Shown in pieces: positions 1 to 8,240 of a stretch of DNA of 64,000 bases. The number at the start of each line of letters is the position of its first letter. The first letter of the stretch is position 1. A program made the position numbers and the translations under genes. The notes beneath the pieces are model-generated. The model worked only from the letters and a program-made list of their open reading frames with translations. It ran no database searches and was not told the DNA's origin. Origin of the DNA: Geodermatophilus poikilotrophus (GTDB lineage Bacteria > Actinomycetota > Actinomycetes > Mycobacteriales > Geodermatophilaceae); assembly GCF_900111455.1 (NCBI RefSeq), contig NZ_FOIE01000001.1, forward strand, positions 62,001 through 126,000, written 5' to 3'.

Positions 1-93
1 CGCGCCCCGGACCGTGTGACGGTCTGTCCGCAGCGGATCAAGGCGATTGTCGCCGCCGCTCTCGTCCTGATTATACTCGACCGCGGCCAGTGA
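1..93 (+). pseudogene. 3' end of IS5-family transposase (partial at window edge)
   Basis: The last 30 codons of a DDE transposase run in from the left edge and stop at TGA 91-93. They align with the C-terminus of the transposase ending at 1154: RAPDRVTVCPQRIKAIVAAA here, RALDRVTVSPHRIGAIAAAA there. This is therefore a related but diverged element. A degenerate right terminal repeat (gtgagtagacc, compared with gtgagaaaacc in the other copy) ends at about 100, directly against the next insertion sequence. Whether the upstream part is intact cannot be seen. Confidence 0.75.
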
Positions 94-217
94 GTAGACC
101 TCACTAAGAAGACGTTGCAGAAGTACGTCGTCGGGCTTTGTTCGGTTCTGGCGGCTCGGCGCAGGCTGCAGGCATGTTGTTGTCGGCGTCTTCCTTGCCG
201 CCCCGGCTGATCAGTGA

Positions 218-1161
218 GGTTTTCTCACCAGCATTGCCGGCTTGACTGACGTCGTCGCTGGTCGTGGCCGGGGTGGAAGAACAGGGCGCGGGCTCTCGGG
301 GTTAAAGATCGACTCGCCAAAGACCGATCTCCTCTTCCCCGGGAGCCCGCTGTGTCTCATCGTGCCAGCCTGGATGTGTCCGCACCGGTGTTGAAGGCGG
401 TGACCGGCTGGATCGCCCGGGACCGCCGTCGGCCGGGGACCCGTCCGGCGCAGCGGGTCGGCACGGTGCACGCTCAAGTCGTGCTGGCGCTGCGCTGGCT
501 GCGCCACCGTCTGGATGTGCGCACCCTGGCCGCAGACGCCGGGGTCAGCATCGCCACCGCCTACCGCTACCTGCACGAAGCGCTCGACGTGATCGCCGCG
601 CACGCTCCCGCCCTGGGCGCCGTGCTGACCCATGCGCGCGCCGCCGGCCTGCCCTTCCTCTGCCTGGACGGCACGCTGATCCCGACCGACCGGGTGGCCG
701 CCCACGCCGAGCGCGGCCATCACCTGTGGTCTCCGGCGAACACCACGCCTTTGGCGGCAGCGTGCAGGTCATCTGCGACCCCGGTGGCTTCCCGCTGTGG
801 GTCTCCGACGTCCGGCCCGGCTCGACCCACGATCTGACCGCCGCCCGCGAGCTGGTCCTGCCGGCGCTGTACCCGCACGCCGCCCGCGGGCTGCCCGTGC
901 TGGCCGACAAGGGCTACCCCGGTGCCGGCATCGGGGTGCACGTCCCGATCAAGCACCAGCCCGACGGGCCGCTGCACGCCGACAACCGCTGCTACAACCG
1001 ACTGATCACCGCACTACGCGCACCCGCCGAACGAGGCCATGCCCTGCTCGGCCGCTGGCGCGCTCTCGACCGGGTCACCGTCAGCCCGCACCGCATCGGC
1101 GCAATCGCCGCCGCCGCATTGGTGCTCACCTCACTCGACCGCGGAACCAGGTGAGAAAACC
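218..1161 (+). mobile_element. IS5-family element inserted into another IS transposase
   Basis: The element is bounded by perfect 12-bp inverted repeats, ggttttctcacc (218-229) and ggtgagaaaacc (1150-1161). It is flanked by the 7-bp direct repeat tcagtga (211-217 and 1162-1168). Length is 944 bp with one transposase on the + strand. Excision of the element plus one repeat rebuilds the host transposase frame, which fixes both ends to the base. Confidence 0.88.
352..1154 (+). pseudogene. IS5-family DDE transposase, frameshifted
   Basis: This is a DDE transposase of the inner IS. The first frame (352-~730, GTG start) has the N-terminal HTH region and the first catalytic segment (LCLDGTLIPTDRVAA). 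The second frame (~731-1154) continues with GEHHAFGGSVQVICDPGG, LADKGYPGAG and a normal C-terminus. The junction reads tgg-tc-tcc, where tgg-tac-tcc would give the expected W-Y-S-G, so one base appears to be missing at about 730-731. I see no poly-A/G slippery run there, so a deletion is more likely than programmed frameshifting. The gene is probably inactive unless this is a sequencing error. Confidence 0.78.
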
Positions 1162-1481
1162 TCAGTGACGAGCTGTGGGCGCTGGTCGAGCCGCTGATCC
1201 CGCCACAGCCGCCGGCGGTGCACGGCCGCACCGGCCGCCCGCGCGTGTCCGACCGCGATGTGCTCGAGGGCATCGCCTTCGTGCTGTCCACCGGCATCGG
1301 CTGGACCAAGCTGCCCGCCGAGCTGGGCTACGGCTCGGGCTGGACCTGCTGGCGCCGGCTGCACGAGTGGGCCGAGGCCGGCGTGTTCGACCGCGTCCAC
1401 CAGACCGTGCTCGACCGCCTCGGTGAGCAAGGCGAGCTGGACTGGTCACGGGCGGCCCTGGACTCGGTCAGCGTCCGGGCT

Positions 1482-1491
1482 AAAAGGGGGG
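1482..1491 (+). other. Candidate -1 ribosomal frameshift site of IS transposase
   Basis: A run of four A then six G (codons aaa agg ggg g..) lies just before the first-frame stop at 1497. It is at the point where the protein similarity moves to the -1 frame (..VRAKRG / GALTGPNP..). A/G slippery runs at this place are typical of two-frame IS5 transposases. Confidence 0.55.
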
Positions 1492-2179
1492 TGCGCTGAC
1501 CGGCCCGAACCCCACCGACCGCGGCAAGGCCGGCAGCAAGTACCACCTGCTCGTCGACGCGCACGGACTGCCGCTCAACGTGCTGGTCTCGGCGGCCAAC
1601 CGGCACGACAGCCTGTTCGTCGAACCGATCCTGGACTCGATGCCGGCAATCAGGATCGGTGGCCGCGGCCATCCCCGTCGGCGGCCGGTCAAGCTGCACG
1701 GCGACAAGGGCTACGACAACCCTCGCGTGCGCCGGTACCTGCGCCGCCGCGGCATCACCGCCCGCATCGCCCGCATCGGCGTCGACTCCAGCCAGCGGCT
1801 CGGCCGGCACCGCTGGGTGGTCGAGCGCACCCTGGGCTGGCTGCTGTCCTACAACCGTCTCGCCCTGCGCTACGACCGCACCGCCACGACAATCATCGCC
1901 CTGGTCCGCCTTGCCGTCGTCCTCATCTGTGCCCCACGCCTAACCACGGACTAATGCAACGTCTTGTAAGGGCTGGTCGCGGCTTCTGCCGACTTTGCAA
2001 ACCTTTCCGTCCATGGCTTATAGGATGATTGTCGCGCTATTGAACCTGAACAAGCGGTCAGTCGAACGGAAGGATCCCGTTGGTGTGCTGGGCTGTACAC
2101 GAGTGTGCGCAGTCTTCTGAGGCGCGCATGGCGGGCCACGTGGTGATCGGTCGGCGATGAACAACTGCCGTCGTGACGG

Positions 2180-3034
2180 TCAGGCGAGTAGGTGCTCAAG
2201 GTACGGCTTCTGCGGCACAAGGTGACCCCGTCCTGCAAGGCACTCGATACGTCCGGGTTGCTGCAGTGCTTGAAGACGCCTCGCAGCGCCTGGCCCATCC
2301 AGCATGCGATCTCTTTCTCCTAGCACCACGGTGAGCGCCTGCGGCAGTCGGCGCAACGCCTCGTCCGAGAACGTTGGAATGGCATCGGTGCGCGGCTTGA
2401 AGTGACGGAAGGTAGCCAGGGCGAGTGCTCCAAGGTCTTCGTGAAACGGCGAGGACCACGCGGGGGCGTTGGGCCCTAGGAGGTACGCCAAGGCACGCCT
2501 GCGTCCCGCGTCGCCGAGGGTGCTCAACAACACGGCAATGAGAAGTGGACCCACTCTTCGGGCGCCGATCCCGCTCGGAGAGAACAGCGCAAGCTCCTGC
2601 ACGTTGACCGGGAAGGACGAGGCATAGTCCATCGCGACCCAGGCTCCCAAAGACACACCCACCACGACGGCCCGCTCGGCCCCGAGTGCGGACGTCACCT
2701 CGTGCAGCCAGCCCGCATGGGTACCGGGTTGGAGAGCGAGACGCTCGGAGGTGCTTAGCCCGCTCTCGCCGGGAAGATCGACGGCGTGCACGCGGTAGCT
2801 GCGGCTGAACTCGCGCATCTCCGGCGCCCACGACGCTGCCACTGACCCCGACCCGGCGAGCAGGATGATAGGCGAACCTTCAACGGGTCCGGCTGACAGA
2901 ACGAAGGTCGACCCGGCACTGGTCGAGATTATGTGCGACTCGGCGAAAGGCAGGTGAGTCTTGATGAGTCGCCGGTAGGAATCGTGAACCTCTCGAGCGC
3001 CGGCCGCTGAACGAAACTGCGTAGCTTGGCTCAT
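2180..3034 (-). CDS. Alpha/beta hydrolase
   Basis: A 284-aa protein with the alpha/beta hydrolase fold: oxyanion region around ILLAGSGS (residues 57-64), nucleophile elbow G126-V-S128-L-G, acid-bearing segment LGERDRML and a C-terminal catalytic His in GRGHLVP. It has no signal peptide, so it is presumably a cytoplasmic esterase or related hydrolase of unknown substrate. The ATG at 3034 follows an AAGGAGG Shine-Dalgarno with 11-nt spacing. It is co-oriented with the hydrolase at 3334-4236 but separated by 299 bp in which I see no gene. Its substrate cannot be named from sequence. Confidence 0.8.
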   Translation of the reverse strand: MSQATQFRSAAGAREVHDSYRRLIKTHLPFAESHIISTSAGSTFVLSAGPVEGSPIILLAGSGSVAASWAPEMREFSRSYRVHAVDLPGESGLSTSERLALQPGTHAGWLHEVTSALGAERAVVVGVSLGAWVAMDYASSFPVNVQELALFSPSGIGARRVGPLLIAVLLSTLGDAGRRRALAYLLGPNAPAWSSPFHEDLGALALATFRHFKPRTDAIPTFSDEALRRLPQALTVVLGERDRMLDGPGAARRLQALQQPGRIECLAGRGHLVPQKPYLEHLLA

Positions 3035-3333
3035 CGGCTAACGACCTCCTTTCGGGAAGGTGCAGGGGCGATGACGTCGTGGCAGCGATGGAGCGGACCG
3101 AACCCGCGAAGTGAAGAATTCGCAACCACGAAGGTGGGTCCACCCTCCACCTCGGGCCTGCTCGCGGGTTGCATGCCGGCGGAGTCGGAAGGGGAGTGAC
3201 CGGCGTAGACATCGCGTCCTTCAGTGCGAACTCCAGTTCTCCACCTAGTGAAAGAGGAGGTCATCAAGAGGGTCCGGAATGAAGGGTTTCGGAGCACGGA
3301 GCCGGCGTTCGTGGACGCGGGCATTGTGGTCGA

Positions 3334-4236
3334 TCAGATTCTCCGCTGGGCTTGATGGCGACCGCTCGGACGCGGCCGCTCGAGGGCGTGTTCGCGGACG
3401 ACCGCAGCGACAGCTGCTGGGTTGTCTTCGTGAACGAGGTGTGAGGCGTCGGGGATGACGACGTCGCGGGCATCCGGGATGAGTTTGGCGAGGCGCTGGT
3501 TGATGCGTCGCTGGAAGTGGGCAGTGTGCTCGCCACGGATCAGCTGGGCGGAGACCCGGAGCGCCCTTGCCTGGTCGGCCGTGAAGGTCGGGAGACCGGA
3601 TCGCAGAAGTGTTGCGCGGTGCGCGGCCACGTTGTCCAGCATTTGGTGTCGACGGGCGGTCGAGATGCGTGCAAAGGCCTCAGTTCCTAGGACGCCTTTG
3701 CCGAACGCGTCGAGCGCCTTTTCGTCGTCTCCCTCCTTGAATGCTTTGGTGGCCGGCCCGATGGCGCCGGCACCGAACTTCACGAAGGCTGCGAAGGCCC
3801 CTGGCGCCGTGACGAGCAGCTTGATCAACTCTGCTGGAGCCGGCGGAAGAGTCCGCACGAAGATCGACACGACCGGTGGTTCCTCGAGCGAGAGGCTGCG
3901 GACCAGGTCCGGCCTGCTGGCCGCCGCTAGGAGCGCGATGAAGGCACCCGACGAGTTGCCCAGCAGGTGCACTCGACCCAGTTCCTGGCTCTCGATCAGC
4001 GCGATGAGGTCCTGGACGTGGACGTCGAAGGGGTCGTCCCCTCCGTCCGCGATGGGACTGTTGGGGTGGGCGTACCTCCGGCTGTAACTGACGACCTTGA
4101 ACGAGTCCGCGAGCAGACCCTCGAGCGGTTCCCAGGAACGGATGTCGCTGATATTCGCGTGGACGAGGACGAGTGGTTCGCCCTTTCCGGAGACTCGGTA
4201 GGCCAGGCGCTCGCCTCGGATGCTGAGGGTGGGCAT
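3334..4236 (-). CDS. Alpha/beta hydrolase, divergent from tetR
   Basis: A 300-aa alpha/beta hydrolase. HxNxS oxyanion region LVHANIS (24-30), nucleophile motif G93-N-S95-S-G97 and a C-terminal His in DASHLVHEDNP are visible. The frame is open further upstream, but the ATG at 4236 is chosen because it carries a GAGGAG Shine-Dalgarno and starts the conserved MPTLSIRGERLAY beta strand. It is divergently transcribed from the TetR gene at 4575. The palindromes between them suggest that TetR controls both directions (inference). Substrate unknown. The last ~15 residues are Arg-rich and may be poorly conserved. Confidence 0.82.
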   Translation of the reverse strand: MPTLSIRGERLAYRVSGKGEPLVLVHANISDIRSWEPLEGLLADSFKVVSYSRRYAHPNSPIADGGDDPFDVHVQDLIALIESQELGRVHLLGNSSGAFIALLAAASRPDLVRSLSLEEPPVVSIFVRTLPPAPAELIKLLVTAPGAFAAFVKFGAGAIGPATKAFKEGDDEKALDAFGKGVLGTEAFARISTARRHQMLDNVAAHRATLLRSGLPTFTADQARALRVSAQLIRGEHTAHFQRRINQRLAKLIPDARDVVIPDASHLVHEDNPAAVAAVVREHALERPRPSGRHQAQRRI

Positions 4237-4400
4237 GTCACTCCTCGTGTCGCTGGTATGTCGTGTCGGACGGTCGGACGACGCGGAGCGTCCGGTCCGA
4301 CCGCGTGGTGTCTGCCGGCACCGAGGGTTCCTGGCTCTTCGGTGCCAACTGAGCGCAGCGCGCGGCGCCGCCATCGACCGCTTGCGCAACCCGGCGCACC

Positions 4401-4549
4401 GCTTGAGTGACACTCAAGCAATCAGCTTGATCGGTTGTCAAGCATCCGCGCGGTTCGCGTCGCGGTCCCGCCTACGCCCCGGCGTGCCTGAGGCGGAGCA
4501 ACGAGTTGGCTTGACAGTGACTCAGGACTCACGCTTGACTGTCACTCAA
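4401..4549. promoter_or_regulatory. Three TetR-type operator-like palindromes
   Basis: The divergent intergenic region holds a perfect 19-bp palindrome, GCTTGAGTGACACTCAAGC (4401-4419). Two related sites follow: gcttgacagtgactca (4509-4524) and gcttgactgtcactcaa (4533-4549). All fit a TTGA-N7-TCAA-like pattern. The position between the hydrolase (starts 4236, minus) and tetR (starts 4575, plus) fits autoregulation plus control of the divergent gene. Binding is inferred, not shown. Confidence 0.7.
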
Positions 4550-4574
4550 CCGCGAGCGAGGACGGTGGTGTGGC

Positions 4575-5171
4575 ATGGGGGCAAGGGCCGACGAAGTCGC
4601 GGCGACCAGGGAGCGGATTGCGCGCGCGGCGCAGGGGTTGCTGCTGGCGCGGCCGTACGAGGACATCACATTGGCTGACATCGCCACCGGCGCAGGTGTC
4701 TCCCACCAGACCGTGCTGAACCACTTCGACTCGAAGGAGGGAGCTGCTGTGGCCGCCCTCGAGCTGCTGAGGTCGGAGATCCAGGGGTTGCGCAGGTCAG
4801 TGCGGCACGGCAGTGCGTCCCACGTCGTCGAGGTCCTGGTCGAGCAGTACGAGCAATTCGGTGACCTGAACGTTCGTTGGGCAATGTCGGCTGAACGTCT
4901 CGGGCGCCTCGCGTTGCTCCTCGACCAGGCTCGCGCGGGCCATCGCATCTGGTTGGAGACGGTTTTCGGGACCCTTCTGCCTGATGCGCCGACAGCCCGG
5001 CGTCGCTGCCTCAACGCCTTGCACGCAGCCACCGACGTCTATACCTGGAAGTTGCTGCGTCGGGATCTGCTGCTGAGCCGAGCCGAGACCACTCGCACGA
5101 TGAAGGCGTTGGTTGGCGGCGTCCTGGAGCCCCACCGCGGCGACGACGAGAAGGCCGTCGATGAACACTGA
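4575..5171 (+). CDS. TetR/AcrR family transcriptional regulator
   Basis: A 198-aa one-component regulator. The N-terminal TetR HTH is clear at about residues 10-55 (ARAAQGLLL..ITLADIATGAGVSHQTVLNHFDSKEG). The remainder is a helical ligand-binding domain with no recognisable specificity. It is the first gene of a four-gene operon, since its stop (5169-5171) overlaps the glycosyltransferase start at 5161. Three palindromes upstream are likely its operators. The context (glycosyltransferase and membrane proteins) suggests it senses a small hydrophobic compound. That is inference. Confidence 0.88.
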   Translation: MGARADEVAATRERIARAAQGLLLARPYEDITLADIATGAGVSHQTVLNHFDSKEGAAVAALELLRSEIQGLRRSVRHGSASHVVEVLVEQYEQFGDLNVRWAMSAERLGRLALLLDQARAGHRIWLETVFGTLLPDAPTARRRCLNALHAATDVYTWKLLRRDLLLSRAETTRTMKALVGGVLEPHRGDDEKAVDEH

Positions 5172-6672
5172 GGACCTGGTCGCCGGCGCCTTCCGCTGCA
5201 ACGCCGGCTCCACGGACGCGCTGGCCGAGGCCGCTCGCGCAGGCGAATCAGTGCCGACCTCCACGCCGATGGGGCTTCTGCTGTGCGCGATGCCGTTGGT
5301 CGGACATGTGACGCCCCTGCTCCCGCTGGCGCGAGAGCTCGTGGGACGCGGCCACACCGTGCACTTCTACACCGGAGCTCGCTTCCGCGAGCAGGTCGAG
5401 AACACCGGCGCTCAGTTCGAGACGATGTCGGACGCTCTCGACCCGGGCAAGCGACCACTGGAAAGCTTCCTGCCCGAGCTGCGCGAGCTCACCGGCATCG
5501 CTCAGTTGAAGTACGCGCTCAAGCGCTTCTTCATCGACTCTGGGCACGGTCAAGTCAGCGACCTGCGGCGCATCGTGCCCCGCGTACAACCCCACGCGCT
5601 GGTGGTCGACTCCTCGTTCCGCGGCGCGGCACTCCTCCACGAGCTCGGCGAGGGGCCGCCCTGGGTAGCGGTCAACATCTTCCCGCTGATGCTCTCCAGC
5701 CGGGACACCGCACCGTTTGGACCCGGGTTCCTGCCCATGCCTGGTCGCCTCGGGCGACTCCGCAACGCGGTCCTGCAGGAGCTCGCCGCCCGCATCCTCA
5801 TGCGCGACGTGGTCCTACATGCCAATGCCCAGCGGGCGACCCTCGGCCTGCCGCCTCGAACAGAGCTCGTCTTCGACGCCGCTCTCTCTCCGTTCCTCTA
5901 CCTGCAAGCCGGGGTCGCGTCGCTGGAATACCCGCGCTCGGACCTGGCTCCCCAGGTCCACTTCGTCGGCCCGATGACCGATCCACCGTCCGGCGACCCC
6001 CAGGACCTGCCGCCGTGGTGGGAGGACCTCGTGTCCAGCGACCGACCAGTCATCCACATCACGCAAGGAACGGCGAACACCGATCCTGAGGAGCTGCTAA
6101 TCCCGGCCCTGCGAGCGCTGGCCGACGAGAACGTCCTCGTCGTGGCGACCACAGGCGGCCCGGGAATCGACACCTTGGGGCCCCTACCCGCGAATGCCCG
6201 AGCTGCCCAGTTCATCCCACACGCCGCGCTCCTCCCGCACATCGGGGTCATGGTCACCAACGGCGGGTACGGCGGCGTGCTCAGAGCGCTCGCGCACGGC
6301 ATCCCGCTCGTGGTAGCCGGCGCGACCCAGGACAAGCCCGAGGTCGCCAACCGGGTGCAGTTCGCCAGGGCCGGGGTCAATCTCCGCACGGGAACGCCGA
6401 CACAAGCGGCCATCCGGCAGGCGGTTCGCCGAGTGCTCACCGACCCGAGCTTCCGGCGTGGAGCCCAGGCGATCGCAGATGACATCGCCCGTCATCGCGG
6501 CGCTCGAGCCGCCGCAGATCTCATCGGATCCCTGGTCGCCACTGGCCGTCCCGTCCACCGATCACCTGCGGTCACCAGCGACCCAGTGCCTGACCAACAC
6601 CCGCGCCGCGGCACACGCAAGAGGGCGATCCGTCAGGCAGCCCGACGCCAGGCTGGAGGAGCATCACGATGA
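5161..6672 (+). CDS. MGT-type glycosyltransferase (GT1 family)
   Basis: A 503-aa GT-B fold UDP-glycosyltransferase-like protein. The N-terminal acceptor domain begins at about residue 37 with LLLCAMPLVGHVTPLLPLA, the usual GHV/I-P motif. The C-terminal nucleotide-sugar domain contains VTNGGYGGVLRALAHGIPLV and the DKPEVANRV loop, matching the macrolide/zeaxanthin-glucosyltransferase-like family. The ATG at 5161 overlaps the tetR stop by 11 bp. About 36 residues before the first conserved strand are extra, so an internal start is possible. The C-terminus overlaps the next gene by 4 bp (ATGA). Its likely role is glycosylating a small lipophilic acceptor, for example in detoxification. The acceptor is unknown. 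Confidence 0.85.
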   Translation: MNTEDLVAGAFRCNAGSTDALAEAARAGESVPTSTPMGLLLCAMPLVGHVTPLLPLARELVGRGHTVHFYTGARFREQVENTGAQFETMSDALDPGKRPLESFLPELRELTGIAQLKYALKRFFIDSGHGQVSDLRRIVPRVQPHALVVDSSFRGAALLHELGEGPPWVAVNIFPLMLSSRDTAPFGPGFLPMPGRLGRLRNAVLQELAARILMRDVVLHANAQRATLGLPPRTELVFDAALSPFLYLQAGVASLEYPRSDLAPQVHFVGPMTDPPSGDPQDLPPWWEDLVSSDRPVIHITQGTANTDPEELLIPALRALADENVLVVATTGGPGIDTLGPLPANARAAQFIPHAALLPHIGVMVTNGGYGGVLRALAHGIPLVVAGATQDKPEVANRVQFARAGVNLRTGTPTQAAIRQAVRRVLTDPSFRRGAQAIADDIARHRGARAAADLIGSLVATGRPVHRSPAVTSDPVPDQHPRRGTRKRAIRQAARRQAGGASR

Positions 6673-7322
6673 CTTCCACCGAAGCGACATCGCCGTCCAC
6701 CAGCACTCGGCGAGTCGGGGCACTCGGCTTCATCGGCGCCCTGGGCGTGGGCGCGGGTCTGCTAGGGGCGCTGCACGCCGTGTTGCTGATTACCTACCTG
6801 CCAGCGGTCGCCGACGGGAGCTACAGCTTCCCCTTCCCACCCGGGGCGTTCCTGGTGTCCCAGGGCTTCCTCGCTGCGCGTGACGTCGCGCTCGCCGTCC
6901 TCATCGCCGGCCTCCTCTGGACGCCGATGGCGCGCAGCCGGGTCGCCCGAGTGGGCCTCGCAGGTGGCGCCGTCTCAATGCTGCTGCTGGCGGCACTGGA
7001 GATCGTCTCGGTCGCAGTCGACGACACCGTCGACCCGGGGGGGTGGTACGGCCTCGCCTCCTTCGGCGTGGGAGTCGCCCTCACCATGGCCGGTGTCTCG
7101 GCGGCGCGGACACCGGCCCGCTCTGCGACGCTCCGCCTCCTGCCGCTCTTCATCGGCCTCTACGTCTTCGCCGTTCTCACGCCCGGCATCCTGGCCGGCT
7201 TCAGAGCCGGTCAGGTCGTGATCGCCGGGTGGATGTTGCTCTTCGCCCGTGTTGGCTGGGCGCTGCTCACCACATCCCGAAGCTCGACCCGGCAGCCGGA
7301 CCAGCTTCTCGAGGCGGCGTGA
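6669..7322 (+). CDS. Multi-pass membrane protein of unknown function
   Basis: A 217-aa protein with about six hydrophobic segments: residues ~18-45, 62-85, 95-117, 125-145, 155-175 and 183-200. Short charged tails flank them. It starts in a 4-bp ATGA overlap with the glycosyltransferase and ends in another TGATG overlap with the next gene, so the genes are translationally coupled. I recognise no family motif. Context suggests a membrane partner of the tetR-glycosyltransferase operon. Confidence 0.75.
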   Translation: MTSTEATSPSTSTRRVGALGFIGALGVGAGLLGALHAVLLITYLPAVADGSYSFPFPPGAFLVSQGFLAARDVALAVLIAGLLWTPMARSRVARVGLAGGAVSMLLLAALEIVSVAVDDTVDPGGWYGLASFGVGVALTMAGVSAARTPARSATLRLLPLFIGLYVFAVLTPGILAGFRAGQVVIAGWMLLFARVGWALLTTSRSSTRQPDQLLEAA

Positions 7323-7906
7323 TGAGGACCGTCGTTGTCGGAGCCCTGGTGGGTCTCACGTGGTCCGCCAGTCTTCGCGGCTGGATGGTCAACCTCGCCG
7401 GCGACGAATCCACGTTCACCTGGACAGGTACCTTTCTCTGCCTCCTGCTCCCAGGCGCCATCGTGGGCGGTCTGCTCGGGCGAGCCCTCGACCTGCAACG
7501 AGCGGGCAGACAACCACGGTGGCTCACGCTCGCACCGTTCATCTTCCCGCTCGGGCCCCTCATGATCCCGGGCGCTCTCGGGCACCTGTTCAAAACGGGC
7601 GAGGGCAGCGCATCGATCATCATGGTCCTGCTGGCGATGCTGGCCGGTCGATCGCTGTCCGGTCGCGGGCGGCTGGTCGCACGGGTCCCCGCCGGCATCA
7701 TCGGCTTCGCCTTGGTGCCGCTGCTACTCAGCTCGGCCCGCACCCCGCAGGAGACCTGGGCGGCCACACTGTTCGCCAGCCTGTTCGTGGTGCTCGCCCT
7801 CGCCTGCTCGGTGCCGATGCGCGCTGTCAACCCCTCTGGACACCCCGTCGCGGAACACCCCACGCAGTCAACCAGCACGCGAACTGTGGATCGGCGACAG
7901 GCATAG
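7322..7906 (+). CDS. Membrane protein of unknown function
   Basis: A 194-aa protein starting at an ATG that overlaps the preceding stop. It contains about five hydrophobic stretches (LLLPGAIVGGLLG, LAPFIFPLGPLMIPGALG, IIMVLLAMLAG, VPAGIIGFALVPLLL, LFASLFVVLALACSVP) and a polar C-terminal tail. This is the last gene of the tetR operon. No domain is recognised. The G+C-rich third positions match those of its neighbours. Confidence 0.72.
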   Translation: MRTVVVGALVGLTWSASLRGWMVNLAGDESTFTWTGTFLCLLLPGAIVGGLLGRALDLQRAGRQPRWLTLAPFIFPLGPLMIPGALGHLFKTGEGSASIIMVLLAMLAGRSLSGRGRLVARVPAGIIGFALVPLLLSSARTPQETWAATLFASLFVVLALACSVPMRAVNPSGHPVAEHPTQSTSTRTVDRRQA

Positions 7907-8191
7907 CACAAGGGTCCAGGTGCCTATGCAGGGGCTCGTGAGCTGCGGAAACGGACGTAGTTCAACAGCAAGAGCGGTGGTCCGGCCGGTCCCCCCGCTA
8001 CTCAACCGGCTCCGGCACGGGTGCGATCCGAGGGAGACCGCTACTCGGCGGCGGCGGCCTCGAGTTCGTCGGCGTTTCTGCAACCGTCGACGAGCGTCGC
8101 TAATGCGGCCTGGCCGCTAAGGACGTCTGCTCATAGGAGTAGCGACGGAGGTCCGCCGAGCGGCACAGAGGGGCGTCGGCCCGACCAAGCG

Positions 8192-8240
8192 TGGAGCGGG
8201 TGACGGGAATCGAACCCGCATGGCCAGCTTGGCCAGCTGG
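8192..8240 (-). pseudogene. tRNA-Gly 3' fragment (anticodon arm to CCA)
   Basis: On the minus strand this reads an anticodon arm CCAGC-tggccaa-GCTGG (GCC in the loop), a T arm GCGGG-TTCGATT-CCCGT, the acceptor strand CACCCGC and an encoded CCA. Loop position 33 is G instead of the invariant T. The D arm and the 5' acceptor strand are absent: the sequence upstream is unrelated. This is a truncated tRNA gene, as left by site-specific integration into tRNA 3' ends. Confidence 0.75.

Larger units (their letters stand above)
174..1954 (+). pseudogene. IS5-family transposase (two-frame type), interrupted by an IS insertion
   Basis: The 5' part (174-217) reads MLLSASSLPPRLIS. After the inserted element the frame resumes at 1162 as DELWALVEPLIPP, and deleting the insert restores LISDELW exactly in frame. 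The first frame ends at 1499. The second frame, read one base back, carries the rest of the DDE domain (HLLVDAHGLPLNVLVSAANR, GDKGYD, VERTLGW) and stops at 1954. In the family these two frames are normally joined by programmed -1 frameshifting, so that shift is probably native. The inactivating lesion is the IS insertion after codon 14. Confidence 0.8.
104..1970 (+). mobile_element. IS5-family (IS427-like) element, interrupted by a second IS
   Basis: Imperfect terminal inverted repeats of 16 bp (14 matches) bound it: ctaagaagacgttgca at 104-119 and its counterpart at 1955-1970. Removing the inner element and one copy of the 7-bp duplication gives about 915 bp, a normal length for this group. 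The transposase stop at 1954 directly touches the right repeat. No convincing target duplication flanks the outer element. Its left end sits about 3 bp from the end of the previous IS. Confidence 0.75.

Noticed and set aside
3035-3333. Possible small gene between the two hydrolases (minus frame 3031-3324)
   Set aside because: The translation has no conserved features, and its distal end overlaps the ribosome-binding region of the 2180-3034 gene.
7951-7995. tRNA 5'-half-like sequence (acggacgtagttcaacagcaagagc)
   Set aside because: The D-arm-like part is suggestive, but I could not form a matching acceptor, anticodon arm or T arm downstream. It may be chance or a more decayed tRNA scar.
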